From contig JAPORL010000145.1 of the NCBI GenBank assembly GCA_026712605.1, positions 1 to 6,801 of the forward strand: 6,801 nucleotides of DNA, read 5' to 3'. The position numbers were made by a program, and so were the translations under genes. This stretch comes from Pseudobdellovibrionaceae bacterium. GTDB lineage: Bacteria; Bdellovibrionota; Bdellovibrionia; Bdellovibrionales; UBA1609. This document shows, piece by piece, positions 1-5,911 of this stretch. The notes below the pieces were generated by a model. The model did not search any database. It had not been told where the DNA came from and saw nothing but the letters and a program-made list of their open reading frames with translations. How positions within the stretch are numbered: position 1 is the stretch's first letter; each line of letters begins with the position of its first letter.

Positions 1-76
1 TATCTTACAAGCTTTTAATCAAAAAAACTAAATAGGAATAAATAAAGCTCAAGAACTCAAGCTTAATTCTTTTAAC

Positions 77-105
77 TTGACTTTTTTTTTATAAAACACT
101 AATTT
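77..105 (+). promoter_or_regulatory. Possible sigma70-type promoter of the rpsL-rpsG operon
   Basis: TTGACT at 77-82 matches five of six bases of the -35 consensus. A 17-nt, mostly T/A spacer separates it from TAATTT at 100-105, a weak -10 (three of six). Transcription would start near 112, giving a very short leader before the SD of rpsL. TATAAA at 90-95 is a better -10 but has no good -35 at the right distance. This is inference from consensus alone; the region is very AT-rich, so chance matches are common. Confidence 0.35.
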
Positions 106-126
106 TCTCAACACTAGGGAGTTTTT

Positions 127-501
127 ATGCCAACATTAGGACAATTAGTGAAAAAAAGCCGAGTAAAACAGGCCTCTTTATCTAAATCTCCAGCTTTAGC
201 TAACTGCCCTCAAAGAAGGGGAGTTTGCACTCGTGTTTTTACCACAACACCTAAAAAGCCCAATTCGGCTTTAAGAAAAGTCGCTAGAGTTAAATTATCT
301 TCTGGTTTTGAAGTGAATTCCTATATTCCAGGAATAGGCCATAATCTTCAAGAGCACAGTGTCGTTTTGGTTCGCGGAGGCAGAGTGAAAGATTTGCCAG
401 GGGTTCGCTATCATATCGTTCGGGGAACTCTAGACACACAAGGAGTGGCTGAAAGAAAACGAGCTCGTTCTAAATACGGCTCAAAACGACCTAAAAAATA
501 A
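127..501 (+). CDS. rpsL: 30S ribosomal protein S12
   Basis: Encodes S12, a universal small-subunit protein that sits at the decoding centre and affects tRNA selection accuracy. The 124-residue product has the same length as E. coli S12 and aligns without gaps. It contains the conserved stretch [19 protein letters not shown] (residues 39-57) and the loop [12 protein letters not shown]. The two lysines where substitutions classically give streptomycin resistance (Lys43 and Lys88, counting Met1) are both wild type, and Asp89, the site of beta-methylthiolation in many bacteria, is present. The SD AGGGAG (116-121) lies 5 nt before the ATG. It is the first gene of a two-gene str-type operon with rpsG 28 nt downstream. 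The product ends in the usual basic [10 protein letters not shown] tail. Identification is certain. Confidence 0.99.
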   Translation: MPTLGQLVKKSRVKQASLSKSPALANCPQRRGVCTRVFTTTPKKPNSALRKVARVKLSSGFEVNSYIPGIGHNLQEHSVVLVRGGRVKDLPGVRYHIVRGTLDTQGVAERKRARSKYGSKRPKK

Positions 502-529
502 TATTTTATAAAAAACAGTTGAGGAATTT

Positions 530-1009
530 ATGTCCAGAAGAAGAAAAAACAGAAGTTTAGCTAGAGATATTAAGCCTGATCCTATTTATGATGATATTAC
601 AGTGGCTCGTTTTATAAACAAACTGACTTTGCATGGTAAAAAAGAAAAAGCGAGAACTGTTTTTTATAATTCTCTTAAAAAAATTAAAGAAATGGAGTCC
701 TCTAAAGATCCCATTACTGTTTTTAAAAAAGCTATTGAAAACTGTAAACCCTCTATGGAGGTTCGCTCCCGTAGAGTTGGAGGCGCTACTTATCAAGTTC
801 CTGTAGATGTGCGTCCGGGAAGAAAAGTAACTTTAGCTATGCGATGGCTGGTTTTACATTCCCGATCTAGAAAAGGTCGTCCTATGGATGAAAACTTAGC
901 TAAAGAATTGGTGGAAGCTTATAACAATCGGGGGAATGCCGTTAAGAAAAAAGAAGAAGTCCACCGAATGGCTGAATCCAACCGCGCTTTTTCTCACTAC
1001 AATTGGTAA
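530..1009 (+). CDS. rpsG: 30S ribosomal protein S7
   Basis: Encodes S7, a primary 16S rRNA-binding protein that nucleates assembly of the 30S head and contacts E-site tRNA and mRNA. The 159-residue product is close to the common bacterial length of about 156 and lacks the C-terminal extension of E. coli K-12 S7. Visible family features are the basic N-terminus (MSRRRKNRSLARDIKPDP), ARFINKLTLHGKK, the segment EVRSRRVGGATYQVPVDVRP with the conserved beta-hairpin, and the ending EVHRMAESNRAFSHYNW. The SD GAGGAA (521-526) precedes the ATG by 3 nt. The gene is cotranscribed with rpsL. In most bacteria fusA and tuf follow, but here no gene follows on this strand: the next gene, aspS, is convergent. 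An SD-like TTGAGGA at 1034-1040 resembles the SD region of rpsG itself but has no ORF behind it. Confidence 0.99.
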   Translation: MSRRRKNRSLARDIKPDPIYDDITVARFINKLTLHGKKEKARTVFYNSLKKIKEMESSKDPITVFKKAIENCKPSMEVRSRRVGGATYQVPVDVRPGRKVTLAMRWLVLHSRSRKGRPMDENLAKELVEAYNNRGNAVKKKEEVHRMAESNRAFSHYNW

Positions 1010-1041
1010 TTTATATAAAATTACTATCTTTTATTGAGGAT

Positions 1042-1076
1042 TTAATTTTCTGTAGTGGAATGGCATAGAAAATTAA
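1042..1076. repeat. 10-bp perfect inverted repeat downstream of rpsG
   Basis: TTAATTTTCT (1042-1051) and AGAAAATTAA (1067-1076) are perfect reverse complements separated by 15 nt. Two further pairs can form inward (G-T, T-A). It lies 33 nt after the rpsG stop and could form an mRNA 3'-end hairpin that protects or ends the str-operon transcript. It is almost purely A/T and no T-run follows, so it is not a canonical intrinsic terminator. Confidence 0.4.
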
Positions 1077-1125
1077 GGAATTACATACTTAATTAATCAG
1101 AAAAATTTTAAATAAATCTATATCA

Positions 1126-1247
1126 TTTAAAGTTTCATAGAAATAGGGAGTTCAATGAGTTCGGATTTGAACACAAAGCATCCGCAGGGTGCTTTGTGGC
1201 AAAATGTATGTTTGAAATTGGACGCTCTATTTCTATGAAACTTTAAA
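1126..1247. repeat. 122-nt palindromic element with perfect 21-nt terminal inverted repeats (copy 1 of the repeat family)
   Basis: The outer arms 1126-1146 and 1227-1247 are exact reverse complements over 21 nt. Pairing continues inward with one G-T wobble and one mismatch, then 1150-1156 with 1217-1223, which also includes a wobble. The centre forms its own stem: CACAAAGCA (1172-1180) pairs with TGCTTTGTG (1190-1198) around a 9-nt loop. The whole segment can fold into one long hairpin or cruciform. Its core (1157-1203) is the reverse complement of the repeats at the end of the window: 19 nt (1157-1175) match 6775-6793 exactly and 13 nt (1191-1203) match 6747-6759 exactly. TTAA occurs at both ends (1127-1130 and 1243-1246), either as part of the arms or as a duplicated target. 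It lies between convergent rpsG and aspS and could be a miniature transposable element, a REP-like element or a bidirectional transcript end. No transposase gene is present. Confidence 0.75.
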
Positions 1248-1281
1248 ACTAAGTATTTGTTTTGAATAGTTTATTAAATAT

Positions 1282-1300
1282 ATAATTTTCCGAAAATTAT
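1282..1300 (-). terminator. Weak AT-rich palindrome at the aspS stop codon
   Basis: ATAATTTTC and GAAAATTAT are perfect inverted repeats around a single central base and overlap the aspS stop codon. In RNA this could give a 7-bp stem with a 5-nt loop. No U-run follows on the aspS transcript, so termination by this hairpin is uncertain. The larger hairpin at 1126-1247 lies just beyond and may serve instead. Confidence 0.25.
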
Positions 1301-3090
1301 TTATTTTTTATAATAGATAATCCTAAATCTAATAAATTTTCTGTATTAATAGGAGAGGGAGCTTGAGACATTAAGCAAACCGCACTGCTTGTTTTTGGAA
1401 AAGCCATAACATCTCTAATATGATTTGTATTTGTTAAAAGCATGATAAGTCTTTCTATCCCCCAAGCAATCCCACCGTGGGGAGGAGCTCCATAACTTAA
1501 AGCTTCTATAAAAAAACCAAATTGATCCTCTATCTCTTGAGAATTTAAACCTAAAATAGAAAAGATTTTTTTCTGAAGGACTTCTTCAAAAACACGCAGG
1601 CTTCCTCCTGCCAGCTCATGTCCGTTGCAGACTAAATCATAAGCTCTAGCTCTTATTTTTGAAAGATTTTCTGGGGAAACTTCTCGTTCATTTAACATAC
1701 TCATGTCTTCTTTTTTAGGCAGAGTGAAAGGGTGATGGCAAGCTGTCCATTTTTTTGTTTCCGAATCAAGATGAAAATAAGGGAAATCTGTTATCCAGAC
1801 AAATTTAGTTTTAGAAGTGTCAATTAGATTTTCTTCTTTTCCAAATATAAAAATAAGTTGCGACAATAGGGTATTAACTAGAGTGTCATCTCCTGAACTT
1901 ATAAAACAAACTCCTTCTCCTTTGCCTCCCAACATTTCATAAAGTTTTTGTAAAAGGCTTTCACTGATGTGTTTTTTGATAGGAGATTTCCATTCCGTTT
2001 GTGTTTTTTCTATCCATAAAATTCCTTGAGAGCCCATAGATTTTACAGTTTTTTGAATGTCATCCGATCGTTTTCTAGATAAAGATAAATGAGGAACAAA
2101 AAAACCTTTAGCGCAAGAATTTTTATTTAAAGCGGATAATAAAACTTTTATATTAGCCGTTTTTATAATTTCAGAATCAAGAGTTTTTAACTCTAAAGGG
2201 TTTCTTAAATCGGGTTTATCTGTTCCGAAACGATCAAGAGCTGATTGATAGGATAAATGAGGAAATTCTGAAATATCTTCATTTTTTATTTCTTTCCAAA
2301 TTTTTTTAATGAGTTTTTCTGTTAAATTTATAACTTCTTTTTCATCTATGAAACTCATTTCCAAATCTAATTGAGTGAATTCAGGCTGTCGGTTTGATCT
2401 CAAATCTTCATCACGAAAACATTTGGCAATTTGAAAATATTTTTCAAAACCTGAAAGTATTAAAAGTTGTTTTAAAGTTTGAGGGCTTTGGGGAAGCGCA
2501 TAAAAAGATCCTTTTTGTTTTCTGGAAGGAACAAGATAATCTCTAGCTCCTTCGGGAGTGCTTTTATAAAGAATAGGAGTTTCAATTTCACAAAAATTTT
2601 CTTTAGAAAGCTCTTCCCTTATAATTTGCAAAACTTTGTGACGGATTTTTAAATTTTGTTTCAGATCAGTTCTTCTTCTAAAATCTAAATAACGATACTG
2701 CAAAGCCAGATTTTCATTTACAGTATCCCCTGAGCGAAAAGGAGCTGTTTTTGCTTTTGAAAGTAAAGTGATGTCTTCAGGAATAATTTCTATTTCTCCT
2801 GTATTGATTTTTTTATTTTGCATGTTTTTTGGGCGAGCTTTTATTGTTCCTTTTACAGATAAAACACAGTCATAGCTTAAAGATTGAGAGAGTTTTCCAA
2901 ATTTGCTGTTTTTATCACAGTTAATTTGAGTGATTCCACTTTCATCCCAAAGATCAATAAAAACTAAATTTCCATGGTCTCTGATGGCTTTTACCCATCC
3001 ATTTAAAACAACAGTTTGATTCTTTAACTGTAAGCTAATATCTTTTGAAAGATGTGTGCGTTTTATTGACGGCTTCCATTCACTGAACAT
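1297..3090 (-). CDS. aspS: Aspartyl-tRNA synthetase (bacterial type, class IIb)
   Basis: Charges tRNA-Asp, and possibly tRNA-Asn, with aspartate in the cytoplasm. The 597-residue length matches the bacterial family (E. coli 590). Domain order: N-terminal OB-fold anticodon-binding domain (about 1-115, with GWVKAIRDHGNLVFIDLWD); class II catalytic core with ETPILYKSTPEGARDYLVPSR (170-190), QSPQTLKQLL (201-210) and motif 2 FRDEDLRSNRQPEFTQLD (225-242); the bacterial GAD insertion domain (roughly 290-420); then the core again with ITDFPYF, HHPFTLPK, GHELAGGSLRV and motif 3 GGIAWGIERL (539-548), ending near IRDVMAFPKT. His39 in the RDHG loop is the residue type found in non-discriminating AspRSs; E. 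coli has Leu there. The ATG start fits the family N-terminus but has no clear SD (upstream CTTCTGTTAG). It is convergent with rpsG and lies 98 nt downstream of a membrane protein gene on the same strand. Confidence 0.98.
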   Translation of the reverse strand: MFSEWKPSIKRTHLSKDISLQLKNQTVVLNGWVKAIRDHGNLVFIDLWDESGITQINCDKNSKFGKLSQSLSYDCVLSVKGTIKARPKNMQNKKINTGEIEIIPEDITLLSKAKTAPFRSGDTVNENLALQYRYLDFRRRTDLKQNLKIRHKVLQIIREELSKENFCEIETPILYKSTPEGARDYLVPSRKQKGSFYALPQSPQTLKQLLILSGFEKYFQIAKCFRDEDLRSNRQPEFTQLDLEMSFIDEKEVINLTEKLIKKIWKEIKNEDISEFPHLSYQSALDRFGTDKPDLRNPLELKTLDSEIIKTANIKVLLSALNKNSCAKGFFVPHLSLSRKRSDDIQKTVKSMGSQGILWIEKTQTEWKSPIKKHISESLLQKLYEMLGGKGEGVCFISSGDDTLVNTLLSQLIFIFGKEENLIDTSKTKFVWITDFPYFHLDSETKKWTACHHPFTLPKKEDMSMLNEREVSPENLSKIRARAYDLVCNGHELAGGSLRVFEEVLQKKIFSILGLNSQEIEDQFGFFIEALSYGAPPHGGIAWGIERLIMLLTNTNHIRDVMAFPKTSSAVCLMSQAPSPINTENLLDLGLSIIKNK

Positions 3091-3111
3091 CTAACAGAAG
3101 AATTATCATAG

Positions 3112-3126
3112 GATAGAAAGTCTATC
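3112..3126 (-). promoter_or_regulatory. Small inverted repeat in the aspS leader
   Basis: GATAGA and TCTATC are perfect 6-nt complements around a 3-nt loop, 21 nt upstream of the aspS ATG. On the aspS transcript this would be a short leader hairpin, or it could be a protein-binding site in DNA. No other evidence supports a function; the stem is AT-rich and short. Confidence 0.25.
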
Positions 3127-3148
3127 AAGAAGATTAAAAATTGTAAAA

Positions 3149-3154
3149 ATTATA
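3149..3154 (-). promoter_or_regulatory. Possible -10 element for aspS
   Basis: A perfect TATAAT is read on the - strand in the 98-nt gap between the membrane protein gene and aspS. It would give a leader of roughly 50 nt for aspS. The -35 at 17 nt spacing (TTTTAT) is poor, so aspS may instead be read through from the upstream gene. AT-rich spacers produce TATAAT by chance. Confidence 0.25.
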
Positions 3155-3188
3155 ATTCTGGTACTTTGTAAATAAAATTAATCTCAAC

Positions 3189-3605
3189 TTACATATCATT
3201 CATATACAAATTCATAAAAACAATTAATCCTAATATCAAAATAATAATTCCATATATTAGATGAAACCATTTATGTTTTATTATAAAGGACATTTTTTTT
3301 GCAAAATGAATAAGAATTTTTGGTAATAAAAGCCAAAGAAAAGCTTTAACAAGCACTAGCCATCCAAATAAGGTTACAATAAGAGAATAGCCAAAGTACC
3401 AGTCATTATGAGTTAATACTGTTATTAAGCCCAGTATGAGAAACATCCAAGCTGTCATATAAATCAAACCCTCATTTTGCTCTATGTTCACATAAGTATT
3501 GTAAAGCGCTTTAGGAATATGTGAGTTTACTATAAAAACTACACCTCCTATCATTAGTGAAATACCAATGACATGTTCAACCAAAGAGTATATATCAGTA
3601 ATCAT
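3189..3605 (-). CDS. Small four-helix integral membrane protein, function unknown
   Basis: I do not recognise this as a named gene. The 138-residue product is strongly hydrophobic, with about four membrane segments near residues 8-27, 47-65, 70-95 and 114-134. Short charged or polar loops separate them, including HNDWY at 66-70 and a lysine-rich stretch with KK at 103-104 before the last helix. The pattern HNDWY followed by TLFGWLVLVKAFLWLLLP (78-95) resembles a recurring uncharacterised family of roughly 130-residue membrane proteins with a similar HN-W / T-GW---K-----P pattern; that is recollection, not a search result. No catalytic motif or signal peptide is visible. A real gene is supported by an ideal SD, AGGAGG at 3611-3616, 5 nt before the ATG, the best SD in the window. 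It lies upstream of aspS on the same strand and divergent from thrS; nothing links it to translation. Confidence 0.85.
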   Translation of the reverse strand: MITDIYSLVEHVIGISLMIGGVVFIVNSHIPKALYNTYVNIEQNEGLIYMTAWMFLILGLITVLTHNDWYFGYSLIVTLFGWLVLVKAFLWLLLPKILIHFAKKMSFIIKHKWFHLIYGIIILILGLIVFMNLYMNDM

Positions 3606-3643
3606 AAAAACCTCCTAGTTTAAAAAGTGGTTCTTTTATGCTT

Positions 3644-3655
3644 AGCAAATTTGCT
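3644..3655. promoter_or_regulatory. Perfect 12-bp palindrome, possible operator
   Basis: AGCAAATTTGCT is fully self-complementary and lies about 40 nt upstream of the membrane protein start codon in the divergent region with thrS. The half-site AGCAAAT recurs at 3701-3707. A dimeric repressor site is a reasonable guess. I see no regulator gene nearby and no second full palindrome. Confidence 0.3.
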
Positions 3656-3741
3656 TCATAAAGATTCCACAGCTCAATGAGAACAAAATTTTTTTAAAAT
3701 AGCAAATAAAAAGTAAGGGAATATAGATTTAGGCCCAAGGC

Positions 3742-3766
3742 TTAGCTTATTTTAAAAAACAGCTAA
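3742..3766 (+). repeat. 6-bp inverted repeat upstream of thrS
   Basis: TTAGCT (3742-3747) and AGCTAA (3761-3766) are exact complements around a 13-nt AT-rich loop. It lies about 55-80 nt before the thrS ATG. If the promoter proposed at 3776-3804 is used, the hairpin would be outside the thrS mRNA. If transcription starts further upstream, it could be a leader element. I see no T-box sequence and no clear anticodon-arm mimic such as that used by E. coli thrS. Confidence 0.2.
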
Positions 3767-3775
3767 AATCTCAAA

Positions 3776-3804
3776 TTAAAAGAAGACTTTTCTTAAATTA
3801 TAAA
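3776..3804 (+). promoter_or_regulatory. Possible thrS-infC promoter
   Basis: TTAAAA (3776-3781, four of six -35 matches), a 17-nt spacer and TATAAA (3799-3804, five of six -10 matches) precede thrS. Transcription would start near 3811, leaving only about a dozen nucleotides of leader, with just a weak SD-like AAGA. This is consensus matching in AT-rich DNA and is tentative. Confidence 0.3.
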
Positions 3805-3822
3805 ACATGCTAAGACTAGTTT

Positions 3823-5907
3823 ATGACCTGCCGCATTCAATTGCCAGATGGAGCTTTTAAAGATTTTGAATCTTGTCCAACAGCTTTAGAGCTTTCTGCT
3901 AGCATCAGCTCTGGTTTGTCTAAAAAAGCCGTAGCGGTTTTAATCAATCAAGAGCCTGATTTGAAAGATATCCGTTCCGTTTTAAAAGATGGAGATCAGG
4001 TAGAAATTGTAACTTTAGGTTCTGAAAAATCTCTAGAAGTTATTAGACACTCTTCAGCTCATGTTTTAGCTCAAGCTGTTCAAAATTTATGGCCAGATGT
4101 CAAAGTGACTTTAGGTCCGGTTATAGAAAATGCTTTTTACTATGATTTTGATACGGATAAAAAATTTACTCCTGAAGATTTAGAAAAAATAGAGCAAGAG
4201 ATGAAATCTATTTTAAAACAAAAATATAAATTGGAAAAAGAAGTATGGTCTAGCGAAAAAGCTTATCGTTATTTTGAACAAAAAGGGGAGCTTTTAAAAA
4301 AGGAAATCATAGAAGACTTGGGACTAGAGGAAGTGAGCATTTACAAACAAGGTCCTTGGCTGGATTTATGTCTTGGACCTCATGTTCAACACTTAGGGCA
4401 AATAGGTGTAGTTAAAGTGCTTTCTCACTCAGGGGCTTACTGGCGAGGAGATTCTGAAAAAAAACAGCTTCAAAGAATCTATGGAACCGCTTTCCATACA
4501 GAAAAACAACTTAAAGTTTTTTTAAAAAAACAAGAGTTAGCTAAACAAAATGATCATCGCCTTTTGGGTAAAAAATTAAACTTGTTTTATTTTAATGAGC
4601 TTTCACCGGGGAGTCCTTTTTTTACTCCTCTAGGGACAAGAGTTTATCGTTCTATGCAAAAGCTTTTAGAAGAAAAATACAAAGAGTATGATTATCAAGA
4701 AGTCATTACTCCTCAAATTTATCATTCGGATTTATTTCAATCCTCAGGGCATCTTAAGCATTACGCTGATAACATGTATGCGGCATTAGACAGGGAAGAG
4801 CTTAAGAACACAGTTTATCAAGAAGCAAAAGATAAAAATAAGTCTGCTTTAGAGCTAGAAGACTCTGTTAATAAAAAGACAACAAACCCCTCAGAAAATC
4901 ATTTTTCAAAATTAAATAATACAAAAAATCTGTATTTTTTAAAACCCATGAACTGTCCGGGACACTGTCTTTTATATAAAAAGGATCATTGGTCTTACAA
5001 AAACTTACCTTGGAGGGTGGCGGATTTTGGTCGTTTGCATCGCAGAGAGGCTAAAGGAGCTATACAGGGACTCACTCGGGTTAAAAGTTTTTGTCAGGAT
5101 GATGCCCATGTTTTTTGCCGTTTGGATCAGCTTTCTCAAGAAATACAAAATGGGATTCAAATGTTACAAGATATATATAATATTTTTGGCTTAAAAGATT
5201 ATAAAATAGAGCTTTCCACTCGTCCAGAAAAGCGAATGGGAGAGGATTCTTTATGGAATCAAGCTGAGCTATCTCTGAGTTCAGCTCTTAAAAAATTAAA
5301 TATTCCCTATGAGCTACAAAAAGGAGAGGGTGCTTTTTACGGACCTAAATTGGATATAAGTATAAGGGATGCTTTTGATCGCTATTGGCAGTTGGGAACT
5401 TTTCAATGCGATTTTAATTTGCCCAAAGCTTTTAATTTAACTTATGTGAATGAACAGGATAAAGAAGAAAGACCAGTTATGCTTCATCGGGCTATTTTAG
5501 GCTCTTTAGAGCGGTTTTTTGCTGTTTATTTGGAACATTGTAAAGGCCGTTATCCGACTTGGCTAAGCCCTCTTCCTGTTGCTATTTTGCCTTTGACGGA
5601 CAAAGAAAAAGAATTTTCTTTAAACATAAAAAAAAGACTTGAACAAAATAAAATAATTTGCAAAATAGATGAAAGAAATGAAAAGCTATCATATAAAGTT
5701 CGTGAATCTCAAAGTCAGCAAATCCCTTATATGCTAATTATTGGTCAAAAAGAAGTGCAGTCTCAATCTGTTTCTGTTCGTTTAAGAACAGGTGAGCTTT
5801 TTCCTAATTTGAATCCTGAGGACTTTGTTAAAAATCTATTTCAAGAGATTAAGTCCCGAAGTCTCTCTTCTTTTTTAATTCAATCTCAATCTAAAAAGGA
5901 TAGCTAG
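3823..5907 (+). CDS. thrS: Threonyl-tRNA synthetase with editing domain
   Basis: Charges tRNA-Thr with threonine and hydrolyses mischarged Ser-tRNA-Thr. Domains in order: TGS (about 1-65); N2 editing/SAD domain with HSSAH (His76, His80) and Cys183/His187 in DLCLGPHV; class II catalytic core (about 245-575); C-terminal anticodon-binding domain (about 575-680). The catalytic zinc ligands match E. coli Cys334, His385 and His511 as Cys378 (MNCPGH), His429 (QDDAHVF) and His555 (VMLHRAI), all offset by 44. Arg407 fits motif 2 and Arg564 motif 3. At 694 residues it is longer than E. coli ThrRS (642), mostly through about 43 extra polar residues between Met318 and Lys374. Leu184 replaces the Arg usual in the CRGPH motif. 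The ATG fits the family N-terminus (RIQLPDG), but the SD is weak. infC begins one base after the stop, the conserved thrS-infC order. Confidence 0.98.
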   Translation: MTCRIQLPDGAFKDFESCPTALELSASISSGLSKKAVAVLINQEPDLKDIRSVLKDGDQVEIVTLGSEKSLEVIRHSSAHVLAQAVQNLWPDVKVTLGPVIENAFYYDFDTDKKFTPEDLEKIEQEMKSILKQKYKLEKEVWSSEKAYRYFEQKGELLKKEIIEDLGLEEVSIYKQGPWLDLCLGPHVQHLGQIGVVKVLSHSGAYWRGDSEKKQLQRIYGTAFHTEKQLKVFLKKQELAKQNDHRLLGKKLNLFYFNELSPGSPFFTPLGTRVYRSMQKLLEEKYKEYDYQEVITPQIYHSDLFQSSGHLKHYADNMYAALDREELKNTVYQEAKDKNKSALELEDSVNKKTTNPSENHFSKLNNTKNLYFLKPMNCPGHCLLYKKDHWSYKNLPWRVADFGRLHRREAKGAIQGLTRVKSFCQDDAHVFCRLDQLSQEIQNGIQMLQDIYNIFGLKDYKIELSTRPEKRMGEDSLWNQAELSLSSALKKLNIPYELQKGEGAFYGPKLDISIRDAFDRYWQLGTFQCDFNLPKAFNLTYVNEQDKEERPVMLHRAILGSLERFFAVYLEHCKGRYPTWLSPLPVAILPLTDKEKEFSLNIKKRLEQNKIICKIDERNEKLSYKVRESQSQQIPYMLIIGQKEVQSQSVSVRLRTGELFPNLNPEDFVKNLFQEIKSRSLSSFLIQSQSKKDS

Positions 5908-5911
5908 TATT
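5896..5911 (+). promoter_or_regulatory. Ribosome binding site and ATT start codon of infC
   Basis: AAGGA (5896-5900), inside the last codons of thrS, lies 8 nt before ATT (5909-5911), which begins one base after the thrS TAG. No ATG, GTG or TTG occurs in frame between this ATT and the GTG at 5975. Reading from ATT adds the conserved IF3 N-terminus ending in RLNERVRAP, whereas the GTG has no good SD and would start in the middle of it. In E. coli, infC uses AUU and IF3 represses its own translation by discriminating against that codon. The same control is inferred here. Confidence 0.85.

Noticed and set aside
30..66. Terminator of an upstream gene before rpsL
   Set aside because: AAGCT/AGCTT can pair for only five bases around a 10-nt loop, with no solid T-run directly after it.
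127..501. Streptomycin-resistance change in S12
   Set aside because: Lys43 and Lys88 are both wild type.
557..796. 79-codon open frame on the - strand within rpsG
   Set aside because: It lies entirely inside rpsG antisense, has no SD and no recognisable protein; it reflects the codon pattern of rpsG.
3606..3822. T-box or E. coli-type thrS operator in the thrS leader
   Set aside because: No T-box consensus and no convincing tRNA-anticodon-arm mimic; only a short AT-rich inverted repeat.
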